This document shows, in pieces, positions 27,083 through 36,197 of a DNA stretch of 64,000 bases (positions are counted from its first letter, which is position 1; every line of letters starts with the position of its first letter). Source of the DNA: VAZQ01 sp963753575. GTDB lineage: Bacteria; Pseudomonadota; Alphaproteobacteria; Rhizobiales; Xanthobacteraceae. The stretch is from the NCBI GenBank assembly GCA_963753575.1, contig CAVWCR010000003.1, positions 4,650,001-4,714,000 of the forward strand, given 5' to 3'. The notes under the pieces were generated by a model, which was given only the letters and a program-made list of their open reading frames with translations, searched no databases and was not told the DNA's origin. The translations under genes and the position numbers were made by a program.

Positions 27083-27403
27083 TCAGACGCGCTTGCGCGA
27101 CGCCTTCTCGTCGAGGCCCGATTGGACCGTGCGCTCGGCGAGCGCAGCCTCGACATCGGCAAGCGCGATGCCGCGCGCGTGCAGTACCACGACAAGATGG
27201 TAAATAAGATCGGCCGCCTCCGCGATCAGCCGTTCGCGGTCCTCGCTGACCGCCGCCATTACGGTCTCGATCGCCTCCTCGCCGAGCTTCTTGGCGCAAT
27301 GCGCCACGCCGCGGTCGAGCAGCTTGCGCGTATAGGACAGCTCCGCGCTGGCGCTGGCGCGGGCCTGCACGCGCTGTTCGAGGTCCTGAACGGTGAACGG
27401 CAT
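27083..27403 (-). CDS. hisE: phosphoribosyl-ATP diphosphatase
   Basis: A 106-residue all-alpha NTP-pyrophosphatase that carries out the second step of histidine synthesis. Conserved acidic motifs KKLGEEAIETVMAA and EAADLIYHLVVVL bind the metal and nucleotide. The ATG at 27403 is the family-typical start. hisI is not fused. It is co-directional with coaA and hisF, though a plus-strand gene lies between it and hisF. Confidence 0.94.
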   Translation of the reverse strand: MPFTVQDLEQRVQARASASAELSYTRKLLDRGVAHCAKKLGEEAIETVMAAVSEDRERLIAEAADLIYHLVVVLHARGIALADVEAALAERTVQSGLDEKASRKRV

Positions 27404-27582
27404 CGGGGCTCTCCGCGCCTGCCATGGAGCGTCGGAAAGGGGAACCCGCTTTCCGCCAGAAAGTGCAATCATGAAATGTGGTCTAGCATCTCCTCCTGCC
27501 GGCGAAAATAGAGCGAAGGAATGGGATGGCTGCCGGCCGCGAGGGACTTGCCGGCCGGCCGGCGGAAGGATCGGATCGCGCC

Positions 27583-28179
27583 ATGGCGGTTCTCGACTTC
27601 TGGTTTGACTTCGCGTCGACCTACTCCTACCCGGCCGTAATGCGCATCGCGCCGCTGGCGGCAGCGGCCGGCGTAAGGGTCCTATTCCGCCCGTTCCTGC
27701 TTGGCCCGATCTTCAAGGCGCAGGGCTGGGAGACCTCACCGTTCAACCTCTATCCGGCCAAGGGGCGCCACATGTGGCGCGACCTGGAGCGGCTGTGCGC
27801 GGAGCTCGGCCTGCCGTTCCGGCGGCCAGAGCGGTTTCCACAACAAAGCCTTTTGGCGGCGCGCGTGGCGCTCGTGGGCCTGTCGAACAGCTGGGGCGAG
27901 GAGTTCTGCCGCGCGGTGTTCCGGGCGGAATTCGGCGAAGGGCGTCGGATCGATGAGGCCGCCACCATCGCTGATCTCCTCGCACCCTTCGGAGCCGATC
28001 CTGAGGGAGTGCTGGCGGAGGCCCGATCCGAGCCGATCAAGGCGCGGCTGCGGGAGGAGACGCAGGCCGCGCAGCAGCGCGGCATCTTTGGCGCGCCGAG
28101 CTTCGTGACATCCGACGCCGAGCTGTTCTGGGGCAACGACCGGCTGGAACGCGCGCTCGCGTGGGCAGCCAAGACCTGA
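27583..28179 (+). CDS. DsbA-family protein, 2-hydroxychromene-2-carboxylate isomerase type
   Basis: A 198-residue thioredoxin-fold protein of the kappa-class glutathione transferase-like group. It begins VLDFWFDFASTYSYPAVMRI and has RPFLLGPIFKAQGW, GRHMWRDLERL and the cis-Pro region RGIFGAPSFV. It lacks the CxxC of oxidising DsbA. Known relatives isomerise aromatic breakdown intermediates using glutathione. I prefer the ATG at 27583; 19 residues upstream look non-homologous. It is inserted on the plus strand between hisE and hisF, so it needs its own promoter. Confidence 0.85.
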   Translation: MAVLDFWFDFASTYSYPAVMRIAPLAAAAGVRVLFRPFLLGPIFKAQGWETSPFNLYPAKGRHMWRDLERLCAELGLPFRRPERFPQQSLLAARVALVGLSNSWGEEFCRAVFRAEFGEGRRIDEAATIADLLAPFGADPEGVLAEARSEPIKARLREETQAAQQRGIFGAPSFVTSDAELFWGNDRLERALAWAAKT

Positions 28180-28182
28180 GGC

Positions 28183-28959
28183 TCAAGGATCAAGCCGCAT
28201 CGGCAGGCCGGCGCGCGCCATGTGTTCCTTGGCCTGCCGGATCGTGTGCTCGCCGAAATGAAAGATCGAGGCCGCCAGCACCGCGGTCGCGTGCCCGTCG
28301 CGAATGCCCTCGACCAGATGCTCCAGGTTGCCGGCGCCGCCCGAGGCGATCACCGGCACCGGCACCGCGTCCGCGATGGCCCTGACAAGGCCGATATCGT
28401 ATCCCGCGCGGGTGCCGTCCTGATCCTTTGACGTGACTAGCAGCTCGCCGGCGCCCAGCGAAACGACTTCCCGCGCATAGTCCACCGCATCCACGCCGAT
28501 CGTTCGATGGCCCACATGGGAGAACACCTCCCATCGCGGCCGCTCGCCGGGGGCCGAAACCCGCGTGCCATCGATATTGATGACGACCGCTTGGGAACCA
28601 ACCTTATTCGCTGCGCGGCTTACGAGTCCGCGATCCGTGTGGGCTGCGGTGTTGATAAGCACCTTGTCGGCTCCGGAGGAGAGCAGAATCACGACGTCTT
28701 CCACCTCGCGCACGCCGCCGCCTACGGTCAGCGGCATGAAGCAGGCTTCCGCCGTGCGGCGCACGACGTCGAGCAACGTCCCTCGATTCTCGTGACTCGC
28801 TCGGATATCAAGAAAGCAAAGTTCGTCGGCACCGGCAGCATCGTAGGCCTTTGCCGCTTCGACAGGATCACCCGCGTCGATGAGATCGACAAATTTCACG
28901 CCTTTGACAACTCGCCCGTCCTTGACGTCGAGGCAGGGAATCACGCGAACCTTGAACAT
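28183..28959 (-). CDS. hisF: imidazole glycerol phosphate synthase, cyclase subunit
   Basis: A 258-residue TIM barrel that closes the imidazole ring with ammonia supplied by HisH. The catalytic Asp residues are in CLDVKDGRVVKG (Asp11) and INIDGTR. Phosphate loops GGGVREVEDV and SGGAGN are intact. It stands apart from hisH and hisA, separated by about 3.3 kb of plus-strand genes, and from hisE by another; in relatives these genes are adjacent. Confidence 0.95.
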   Translation of the reverse strand: MFKVRVIPCLDVKDGRVVKGVKFVDLIDAGDPVEAAKAYDAAGADELCFLDIRASHENRGTLLDVVRRTAEACFMPLTVGGGVREVEDVVILLSSGADKVLINTAAHTDRGLVSRAANKVGSQAVVINIDGTRVSAPGERPRWEVFSHVGHRTIGVDAVDYAREVVSLGAGELLVTSKDQDGTRAGYDIGLVRAIADAVPVPVIASGGAGNLEHLVEGIRDGHATAVLAASIFHFGEHTIRQAKEHMARAGLPMRLDP

Positions 28960-29101
28960 CTTGGTTGCTGTCTTGCCGTTGTGGCCGCCGCGCCGCGGAA
29001 GCCGAATAACCGGACTATAGCTAGGCCACCCTCATGCGCGAAGTTGCCTGCGGTCGGGCGGTCTGCCTATATGCCGACCGGGACGCAACGCGCGGGGCAC
29101 A

Positions 29102-30949
29102 ATGCCAAGCGAGGCCGGAGAGTTCAATAAGGCAGAACTGGCCCGTTCGACGGCTATTTTCCGGGAGTTGTCGGACGAGCAGCTGACCGCCATCTGGTCG
29201 CAGGCCAAGGTTCTCAACCTGCTGCGCGGGGACGTTCTGGTCCGCCAGAACACGCCCGGTGATTCCGTCTTTATTGTTGTGTCCGGACGCTTCGAGGTCT
29301 GGGTCGACGGCCAGGATCGTCCGATCAACGAAATCGGGGTCGGCGAGCCGATCGGCGAGATCGGGTTCTTCTCGGGCGCGCTGCGCACCGCCACCATCGT
29401 GGCGGCACGGGACTCGATCGTGCTCGAGCTTGATCGCCCCTCGTTCAACAACGTCGCGCGCGCGGTGCCGTCGATCTACCAGACACTGTTGAGCGCGCTG
29501 GCGCGCCGGTTGGCCGAAAACAGCACACGCGTCGCCACAACCCCGCAAGCAGGCGTCGCGCGCACCGTCGCCGTGATCGCCGGCGGCAGGGAGTCGATCC
29601 CGCCCCGTTTTTATGACCGCATCGACAGTGTCGTCGGACGCACCGGCAAGGGACTGGTGCTCGACCATGCGCGCGTGCAGAAGCGCTTCCCGGGCCTCAC
29701 GGCCGATGATCCGGCGGTGTCGAACTGGCTCAATGCGATCGAGAACGAACACGAGCTGATCATCTTTCTGTGCAATTCCACGTTGACCGACTGGACCCGC
29801 AAGGCGATCCGGCAGGCCGACCAGGTGATCATCGCGGTCACGGGTACCGGGCCCAAGAGCCTCAACCTGGCCGAGGAGTTCGCATTCGCGGCCCATCCGC
29901 CCGCGCGCCGAAGACTGGTGCGTATACACGAACGGCGCACCGGCTGGGTCAAGGACACGGCCGCCTGGCTGCGCGATCGCGACGTCGCTATGCATCATCA
30001 TGTGGCGCTGGAGGACGATCGCGATTTCAAGAGCCTTTACCGCTTCCTCACCGGTCGCGCCTTGGGCTTCGTGGCGGCCGGCGGCGGCGGCTTCGGCCCG
30101 GCGCACATCGGCATCTACAAGGCCTTCCTGGAACGCGGCGTCAACTTCGACATCCTGGGCGGCGCGAGCGTGGGGGCGGCGGTGCTGGCCGGCTTCGCGC
30201 TGCTCAAGAGCCCCGAAGAGGTCGACCTCGCGGCCCACGATATCTTTGTGATCAGCAACGCGTTCAGGTATTTCACCCTGCCGCGCTACGCATTGCTCGA
30301 CCATATCGTGTTCGACGAGGCGCTGCGTCGCGCCTTCATGGGCATCGCCATTGAAGATGCCTGGCGCCCCTATTTCGCGGTGACGACGCTGCTCGACGGC
30401 TCCTGGCAGGGCCCCTTCCTGATCCGGCGCGGGCCGATCTGGAAGGCGGTACGCGCGTCGGGCTCACTGCCGGCCGTGTTGCCGCCGGTCATTTCCGATG
30501 ATGGACGCCTGCTCGTCGATGGCGGCGTCGTTGACAACATCCCGCTGCGACCGATGAACGCCATCAAGAGCGGCCCGAACCTGGTCGCGCATTTCGGCGT
30601 ACGGCGGCGCGAGCAGCGTTTCGAGGTCGACTACATGAGCATCCCCGGGCGCTGGCAGCTTGCCCGCTCGCTGCTCACCCGATCGGGCCGCGAGCGGTTA
30701 CCACCGGTGCCGGGTCCGATCGGGGTCCTGCAGCGTTGCCTGGTGCTGAACCAGGATCCCGAGCTGTTGCCGGTTGGCCCGCTCGATCTGGTTATGCCGG
30801 TGCCGGAACTGCCGGGCGCTTCCCTGATGGATTTCGACCGCCACGTCGAGGTGTTCGAAGCGGCCTACCACTGGTGCAAGACCCGCATCGACGAGCTTGC
30901 CGAACAGAACGACCCGGCGCTCGCCGCAATCCTGGCGACCCGGGATTGA
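29102..30949 (+). CDS. cyclic-nucleotide-binding-domain patatin-like phospholipase
   Basis: A 615-residue protein with an N-terminal cNMP-binding beta barrel (about 10-135; FRELSDEQLTAIW, GDVLVRQNTPGDSVFIVVSG, GEPIGEIGFFSG) and a C-terminal patatin domain from about residue 315. The oxyanion loop is AGGGGFGPAHIGI, the nucleophile Ser356 lies in GGASVGAAV, and the dyad Asp473 lies in VDGGVVDN. This domain order is that of the neuropathy-target-esterase-like/RssA group, which hydrolyses lysophospholipids. The region between (about 150-310) is conserved-looking and uncharacterised. It lies between hisF and hisA on the opposite strand. Confidence 0.9.
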   Translation: MPSEAGEFNKAELARSTAIFRELSDEQLTAIWSQAKVLNLLRGDVLVRQNTPGDSVFIVVSGRFEVWVDGQDRPINEIGVGEPIGEIGFFSGALRTATIVAARDSIVLELDRPSFNNVARAVPSIYQTLLSALARRLAENSTRVATTPQAGVARTVAVIAGGRESIPPRFYDRIDSVVGRTGKGLVLDHARVQKRFPGLTADDPAVSNWLNAIENEHELIIFLCNSTLTDWTRKAIRQADQVIIAVTGTGPKSLNLAEEFAFAAHPPARRRLVRIHERRTGWVKDTAAWLRDRDVAMHHHVALEDDRDFKSLYRFLTGRALGFVAAGGGGFGPAHIGIYKAFLERGVNFDILGGASVGAAVLAGFALLKSPEEVDLAAHDIFVISNAFRYFTLPRYALLDHIVFDEALRRAFMGIAIEDAWRPYFAVTTLLDGSWQGPFLIRRGPIWKAVRASGSLPAVLPPVISDDGRLLVDGGVVDNIPLRPMNAIKSGPNLVAHFGVRRREQRFEVDYMSIPGRWQLARSLLTRSGRERLPPVPGPIGVLQRCLVLNQDPELLPVGPLDLVMPVPELPGASLMDFDRHVEVFEAAYHWCKTRIDELAEQNDPALAAILATRD

Positions 30950-31216
30950 TACCCGTGCGCAGTACTCTCGCCCGCGCTCGCGGCCAAGCCGGCATCCACG
31001 CCTTGAAAATCATGCAACATCAAAGCCGAGGGTGGCCGGGACAAGCGTTTGGTCCAGGGCCATGACGTGGAGAATTCGTCGACAATAACGGGGGTCGGTC
31101 CGAGCCCGCGCGACCTGCGGCATTGCGGGCTGCAACAGGCGCGCCCGCCCCACCGTATAGGATGACAGGGCCGCCCTCCCGCCCGTTACACCGGGGCAGG
31201 CCAGGGAATCCGATCG

Positions 31217-32272
31217 ATGGCCGCTCTCATCGTCGCCATTGTGCTCGCCGCCATCCTCGGCTTTGCCGCCCACCGTGCCAGCCTCTGCACGGTCCGAGCG
31301 GTCGCCGAGATCATCAGCTCGCGCCGCGCCTACATGTTCGCGAGCGTCGGCCGGTCGGTGCTGTGGGTGTGGGCGGTAACGTTTCCGCTGTTCTGGCTGT
31401 CGCCAGCCGTCGGCGCCGCGATCAGCGGCTGGCAGCTCAGCGGCTTGGCAGTGCTCGGCGGGTTGTCGTTCGGCCTGGGCGCGGCGATCAACGGCGGCTG
31501 CGCCTATTCGACCATGACGCGGCTCGCCGACGGCGATGGCCGCATGCTGGCCGCCATCACGGGCTTTGCGGGCGGCGTGCTCACCTTCAGCACCCTCGTG
31601 AGGTCGAATCTGCTGGCGCGGCCTGTGCCGGCGCCGGCGCGGATCGACGCGGTGCTGCCATGGTCCGCGGTGCTTGCGGCAATGATCCTGCTGTGGGCGC
31701 TCTATGAGGCGGTACGGCTGTGGCGCTCGCGCGATCGCAACACGCGCCTCATCAACCTTCTGCTCGCCCCGCGTTACCGGCTATCGACGGCCGCGCTCCT
31801 GATCGGACTGCCGGGCGCGCTCTTGTTCCTACTCTACGGTCCCTTCGGCTACACGGCGACGTATCAGCTGGTCATCGAAGGAGCATTCGGCAACCGCGGC
31901 TGGCCCTCGCCAGTGCGCTGGGTGCTCCTGGTCGCGGTGCTGGCCGGCATGCTGGTCTCGACCGTGCAGCGCGGCAGTTTCCGCCTCGACTGGCGGCCCC
32001 GCCGCGCCTGGCTTCTCAACGCGGCAGGTGGCGCTCTCATGGGTTTTGGCACCGCGCTCGCCCCCGGTGGCAATGACGCGCTGGTGATGTACGGCATTCC
32101 GACGCTGTCACCTTATGCGCTGCCGACCTATGCGGCGCTCGCGCTTGGCGTCGCGGCAGGGCTCATGGTGATGCGCGCCTGGTTCGGTATCGAGGCGCGG
32201 GTCGAATGCCGCAACGACACGTTCATTGCGGACACCTGGACGCGACGCTTCGACCCGGACGCAAAGACCTGA
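31217..32272 (+). CDS. YeeE/YedE-family membrane transporter
   Basis: A 351-residue protein with about nine hydrophobic helices. The YeeE/YedE family imports thiosulfate or other sulfur species; conserved Cys residues in HRASLCTVRAV and INGGCAYSTM match those lining the pathway, and GTALAPGGNDALV is a third conserved region. An Arg/Asp-rich tail faces the cytoplasm. No sulfur-metabolism gene is adjacent, so the solute is open. It lies between the patatin gene and convergent hisA. Confidence 0.82.
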   Translation: MAALIVAIVLAAILGFAAHRASLCTVRAVAEIISSRRAYMFASVGRSVLWVWAVTFPLFWLSPAVGAAISGWQLSGLAVLGGLSFGLGAAINGGCAYSTMTRLADGDGRMLAAITGFAGGVLTFSTLVRSNLLARPVPAPARIDAVLPWSAVLAAMILLWALYEAVRLWRSRDRNTRLINLLLAPRYRLSTAALLIGLPGALLFLLYGPFGYTATYQLVIEGAFGNRGWPSPVRWVLLVAVLAGMLVSTVQRGSFRLDWRPRRAWLLNAAGGALMGFGTALAPGGNDALVMYGIPTLSPYALPTYAALALGVAAGLMVMRAWFGIEARVECRNDTFIADTWTRRFDPDAKT

Positions 32273-32287
32273 CCTGCAACCGGGCGC

Positions 32288-33022
32288 CTACGCTCTTGCA
32301 GCCGCAATGAGCGCGAGCGCCTCCGTCGCGTCGAGTCGACCGTCGTAGAGCGCGCGGCCCGCGATCGCGCCTGCAAGTTTGCGCGCGCGCGGCGCGACCA
32401 GCGCCCGCACATCCTCGAGCGAAGCGAGCCCGCCGGAGGCGATCACCGGGATGGCGATGGCGTCGGCGAGCGCGACGGTGGCGTCGAGGTTGAGACCCTT
32501 GAGCAGGCCATCGCGCGCGATGTCGGTGTAGACAATCGCGGCCACGCCTGCGTCCTCGAACCGTCGCGCGATGTCGAGCGCGGCGAGCGCGGAGGTCTCC
32601 GCCCAGCCCGCGACCGCGACCTTGCCGTCACGCGCGTCGAGCCCGACCGCCACCCGACCGGGAAAGGCGCGCGCGGCGGTCTTCACCAGTCCCGGATCGC
32701 GCACCGCGGCAGTGCCGATGATCACTCGATTGACGCCCTTGCCGAGCCAGCCTTCGATCGTCGCCATGTCGCGGATGCCGCCGCCAAGCTGCACCGGGAT
32801 CGCGATCGCCTCCAGGATACGCTCGACCGCCGCAGCATTGACCGGCTTGCCCGCAAAGGCGCCGTCGAGGTCGACGATATGGAGATACTGAAATCCCTGC
32901 GCCTCGAAAGCTTGCGCCTGCACGGCCGGATCGCGGTTGAAGATGGTCGCGCGCGCCATGTCGCCTTGTTCGAGGCGAACCGCGAGCCCTTCCTTGAGGT
33001 CGATGGCGGGGAACAGGATCAC
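32288..33022 (-). CDS. hisA: phosphoribosylformimino-5-aminoimidazole carboxamide ribotide isomerase
   Basis: A 244-residue TIM barrel. The N-terminus is ILFPAIDLKEGLAVRL with the catalytic Asp, and the second Asp is in YTDIARDGLLKG; phosphate loops QLGGGIRD and ASGGLAS are present. The start is the GTG at 33022, which overlaps the hisH stop; no suitable ATG exists at the family start. Coupled to hisH. Confidence 0.94.
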   Translation of the reverse strand: MILFPAIDLKEGLAVRLEQGDMARATIFNRDPAVQAQAFEAQGFQYLHIVDLDGAFAGKPVNAAAVERILEAIAIPVQLGGGIRDMATIEGWLGKGVNRVIIGTAAVRDPGLVKTAARAFPGRVAVGLDARDGKVAVAGWAETSALAALDIARRFEDAGVAAIVYTDIARDGLLKGLNLDATVALADAIAIPVIASGGLASLEDVRALVAPRARKLAGAIAGRALYDGRLDATEALALIAAARA

Positions 33023-33669
33023 GGCATCCACTTCAGGAAATTCGCGATCAGTCGCAGCCCCAGCCGCTGGCTCTTCTCCGGATGAAATTGGGTGCCGACC
33101 ATGGTGTCGCGGCCGACAATCGCGGTGACCGGGCCGCCATAGTCCGCCTGCGCGACGAGATCGGAGCGCACGGAAGGCCTGAGCTCGAAGGAGTGCACGA
33201 AATAGGCATGCAGGCCGTCGGCGCCGACTGCGATCCCGTCGAGCAGGGGATGCGGCCTCATCGCATTGAGGGTGTTCCAGCCCATGTGCGGAATCTTCAG
33301 GCGCGGATCTGCGGGCGTGATGCGGTCGACCTCGCCGGCGATCCAGCCGAGCCCCTCGGTCACCTCGTATTCGCGCCCGCGCTCCGCCATGAGCTGCATG
33401 CCGACGCAGATACCGAGGAACGGCCGACCCTGCTTGCGCACGCGCGTATGGAGCGCCTCCACCATGCCGGCCACCGCATCGAGACCGCGCCGGCAATCCG
33501 CAAACGCGCCCACCCCCGGCAGCACCACGCGATCGGCGCGTGCAACCTGGTCTGGATCGCTCGTCACCAGGATCGGCTGATCATGTCCGGATTCGCGCGC
33601 CGCCCGCTCGAACGCCTTGGCGGCCGAATGCAGGTTGCCCGACCCGTAGTCGACAATGGCGACGCTCAC
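33019..33669 (-). CDS. hisH: imidazole glycerol phosphate synthase, glutaminase subunit
   Basis: A 216-residue class I glutamine amidotransferase that feeds ammonia to HisF. The nucleophile Cys is in FLGICVGMQLM and the His-Glu pair in GTQFHPEKSQ. N-terminal VDYGSGNLHSA and PGVGAFADC are family features. It overlaps hisA by four bases and the upstream DUF2628 gene by four bases, forming one transcription unit with hisB. Confidence 0.95.
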   Translation of the reverse strand: MSVAIVDYGSGNLHSAAKAFERAARESGHDQPILVTSDPDQVARADRVVLPGVGAFADCRRGLDAVAGMVEALHTRVRKQGRPFLGICVGMQLMAERGREYEVTEGLGWIAGEVDRITPADPRLKIPHMGWNTLNAMRPHPLLDGIAVGADGLHAYFVHSFELRPSVRSDLVAQADYGGPVTAIVGRDTMVGTQFHPEKSQRLGLRLIANFLKWMP

Positions 33670-34145
33670 CGGCGCGGCCCCGGTTGCGGGAACAGGCCGA
33701 TGACGTCAGGCGCGGGCGCTGGCTGCCGCGACGGCGACACGACCCGCGGCGCGGCGCCGCCGCTCTTGACCCAGGCATCGAAAAAACGCCGCTCGGCGCC
33801 TTCCATATCATCTGCCACGATGACGCCGACATTGGCGAAGTCGCGGCGGCCCAGCGTGAACCGCCGCAGCGTCGCGGCCTCGAAGCCAATCAGCAGCGCG
33901 AAAAGAAAGCCGACGACAAACTTCGCCGGGCCCGAAGTGCCGAGCAGACGAAACCCGATCTCGAACGCGGCACTCACGCCGACATAGCCCACCAGCACCA
34001 GCCACATGCGGTGCCGAAGCATCCAAAGTGGCCCGAACAGGAACGCCCAGAATGAAAACCCGTCGCGCACGAACATGAACCGTTCGGGATCGCCGGCTTG
34101 TTCGTAGCGCTTCGGCGGCGGCTCGTGCACGGTGTAGACGGCCAT
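33666..34145 (-). CDS. DUF2628 small membrane protein
   Basis: A 159-residue protein of the DUF2628 family. It begins MAVYTVHEPP, then a conserved block FVRDGFSFWAFLFGPLWMLRHRMW, two membrane helices and a Pro/Ala/Arg-rich tail. Members often travel inside the rhizobial histidine cluster between hisB and hisH, as here. AAGAGG precedes the ATG at 34145. The stop overlaps the hisH start. Function unknown. Confidence 0.85.
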   Translation of the reverse strand: MAVYTVHEPPPKRYEQAGDPERFMFVRDGFSFWAFLFGPLWMLRHRMWLVLVGYVGVSAAFEIGFRLLGTSGPAKFVVGFLFALLIGFEAATLRRFTLGRRDFANVGVIVADDMEGAERRFFDAWVKSGGAAPRVVSPSRQPAPAPDVIGLFPQPGPRR

Positions 34146-34234
34146 GTGAACCTCTTTGGCTCTCGTCCTTTTCGGCGCGCTCGGCGTCACACTTCAGGAC
34201 GACAGCAGATTACAGACACTCACCCCCAAAATAC

Positions 34235-34828
34235 TCAAGCCCCTAGCGAGCCCTTGGTCGAGGGGACTTCATTGGCCGCGCGTGGATCGATCGCGACCGC
34301 GGCGCGCAGCGCGCGGGCGAGACCTTTGAAACACGACTCGGAGATATGATGATCGTTCGTGCCGTACAGCGTCTCGACGTGCAGCGTGACGCCGGCGTTC
34401 ATGGCGAAGGCCTGGAACCATTCCTGCACCAGCTCGGTATCAAACGCGCCGACCTTGTCGCGCACGAATTCGGCCTTGAACACCAGGAAGGGACGCCCCG
34501 AAATGTCGATCGCAACCCGTGTCAGGGCCTCGTCCATTGGCATATGCACGTCCGCATAGCGCGTGATTCCCTTCTTGTCCCCAAGCGCATCGCGCACCGC
34601 CTGCCCGATCGCGATGCCGACATCCTCGGTCGTGTGGTGATGGTCGATGTGCAGGTCGCCCTTGGCCTTGACGCTCAGGTCGATCCGCGCGTGGCGAGCC
34701 AGGAGATCCAGCATATGGTCGAGGAAGCCGATGCCGGTCGCAATCGAAGACGTCCCCGATCCGTCGAGATCGAGCGTGACCGCGACGTCGGTTTCCGTTG
34801 TGGTGCGCTTGATCGTGCCTTTGCGCAT
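34235..34828 (-). CDS. hisB: imidazoleglycerol-phosphate dehydratase
   Basis: A 197-residue monofunctional dehydratase. The metal-binding repeats are FLDHMLDLLARHARIDL with HIDHHHTTEDVGIAIGQA in the first half and a matching EWFQAFAMNAGVTLH plus GTNDHHISE in the second. No phosphatase domain is fused. It is the first gene of the minus-strand his group. Confidence 0.95.
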   Translation of the reverse strand: MRKGTIKRTTTETDVAVTLDLDGSGTSSIATGIGFLDHMLDLLARHARIDLSVKAKGDLHIDHHHTTEDVGIAIGQAVRDALGDKKGITRYADVHMPMDEALTRVAIDISGRPFLVFKAEFVRDKVGAFDTELVQEWFQAFAMNAGVTLHVETLYGTNDHHISESCFKGLARALRAAVAIDPRAANEVPSTKGSLGA

Positions 34829-34950
34829 GCGTCAATCCTTCAAGTCGCCGGCCTTTTATCAGGGGCCGGGCAACTTCGCCACTGCCGCATTTGCAGGAAG
34901 CGAGCGGTTTTGGGATGAAGGCGCGACCTGATTACAGATTAAACATGCGC

Positions 34951-34980
34951 AAGGCCCGCGGACGGGCTTCCGCGGGCCTT
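34951..34980 (-). terminator. GC-rich hairpin, probable terminator of the DUF6789-like gene
   Basis: AAGGCCCGCGGA (34951-34962) and TCCGCGGGCCTT (34969-34980) pair perfectly over 12 bases with a six-base loop. It lies 60 bases after the stop of the 35040-35507 gene and before hisB. There is no long U-tract. Confidence 0.65.
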
Positions 34981-35039
34981 TGGGTTAACGCTTCGCGTCG
35001 GGGCCGGTTCTGGCCGGCAGGTCTTCAGGCCGAACGCTA

Positions 35040-35507
35040 TCAGGTTGAGGTTGGGTGCGTGCCCTCAGCCTCCTTGACCGGCACCCAGGCCGTCAGCAAC
35101 CCGTAGGTCGTGCCCAGCACGACGCCATAAATGACATGATAGAACAACGTCACGAACGCCGCCATGGGGCCGAGCTTGGCGCCGAAGAAGCCGCCTTTGG
35201 TCAACGGCATGAAAGTCACCATCATGATCAGCCAGGCAAGAATACCGAAAATGATGCCCTTGAGGGGATAGGACGCCGGCTGCTCCGCCACCGACTCATA
35301 GGCCGCGAACAGGAGCCCCCAGATGATGACTCCAACGATGAAATGATCGACCCAGGCTGAGCCGACGCCAATGCTGCCGAGGTTCACCAGCAGCTGGATG
35401 ATGCTCAGCTCGGGAACCAGATTCATGGTGCTCTTGAGCAGCAATAGTCCGGAAAGAACGAGCGTCGCGACAAGGCCCGAAATCATTCCCTTCAGTGAGC
35501 TCGACAT
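35040..35507 (-). CDS. four-helix membrane protein (DUF6789-like)
   Basis: A 155-residue integral membrane protein with four helices: GMISGLVATLVLSGLLLL, HFIVGVIIWGLLFAAYE, GIIFGILAWLIMMVTFMPL and VTLFYHVIYGVVLGTTYGLL. Conserved Gly, His and Lys residues lie in MPLTKGGFFGAKLG and LFYHVIYG. GGGAGG precedes the ATG. It resembles a family of uncharacterised membrane proteins. It is alone between hisB and divergent hslV. Confidence 0.72.
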   Translation of the reverse strand: MSSSLKGMISGLVATLVLSGLLLLKSTMNLVPELSIIQLLVNLGSIGVGSAWVDHFIVGVIIWGLLFAAYESVAEQPASYPLKGIIFGILAWLIMMVTFMPLTKGGFFGAKLGPMAAFVTLFYHVIYGVVLGTTYGLLTAWVPVKEAEGTHPTST

Positions 35508-35639
35508 GCGACCCTCCCAGATCTATCTGGCGCTCTTGCACCTGATGGATCAATCATGGACGCAGGAGCATGCCCCTGGGAATTGCGTCGCGTTGTCCCA
35601 GGTCTTACATCTTGGCGGATCAACGGGATTTCTCGGCCC

Positions 35640-36194
35640 ATGCAATCTGCGCAGCCCCCGTCCTGGCACGGGACTACCATTCTGACGGTCCGCAAGGGGG
35701 GAATCGTCGCCATTGGAGGCGACGGACAGGTGTCGATCGGCCAGACCATCGTGAAATCCAACGCCAAGAAGGTGCGACGAATTGGCAAGGGTGACGTCAT
35801 CGCCGGCTTCGCGGGCGCCACCGCCGACGCCTTCACGCTGTTCGAGCGCCTGGAAGGCAAGCTCGAGCAGTACCCGGGTCAACTCACGCGGGCAGCGGTG
35901 GAACTCGCCAAGGACTGGCGCACCGACCGCTACCTGCGCCGGCTCGAAGCCATGATGGTGGTCGCCGACCCGCAGGTGTCGCTGGTGCTGACCGGTACCG
36001 GCGACGTGCTCGAGCCGGAAAACGGCATCGTGGGTATCGGCTCGGGTGGCAACTACGCGCTCGCCGCGGCCCGCGCGCTCGCCGACGGACCGCTCGACGC
36101 CGAGGCGATCGTGCGCCGCGCGCTCGACATCGCGGCCGAGATTTGCGTCTACACCAACCGCAACGTCACCATCGAGACGTTGCAGGGCGCCTGA
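35640..36194 (+). CDS. hslV: ATP-dependent protease subunit HslV
   Basis: A 184-residue threonine peptidase of the HslUV (ClpQY) complex. The propeptide ends in HG and the mature chain starts TTILTVRKGG with the catalytic Thr. GDGQVSIG, AGATADAFTLFE and IGSGGNYALAAARAL follow. The ATG at 35640 is favoured over upstream in-frame codons by family length. It precedes an acetyltransferase gene and hslU in one operon. Confidence 0.95.
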   Translation: MQSAQPPSWHGTTILTVRKGGIVAIGGDGQVSIGQTIVKSNAKKVRRIGKGDVIAGFAGATADAFTLFERLEGKLEQYPGQLTRAAVELAKDWRTDRYLRRLEAMMVVADPQVSLVLTGTGDVLEPENGIVGIGSGGNYALAAARALADGPLDAEAIVRRALDIAAEICVYTNRNVTIETLQGA

Positions 36195-36197
36195 CGC

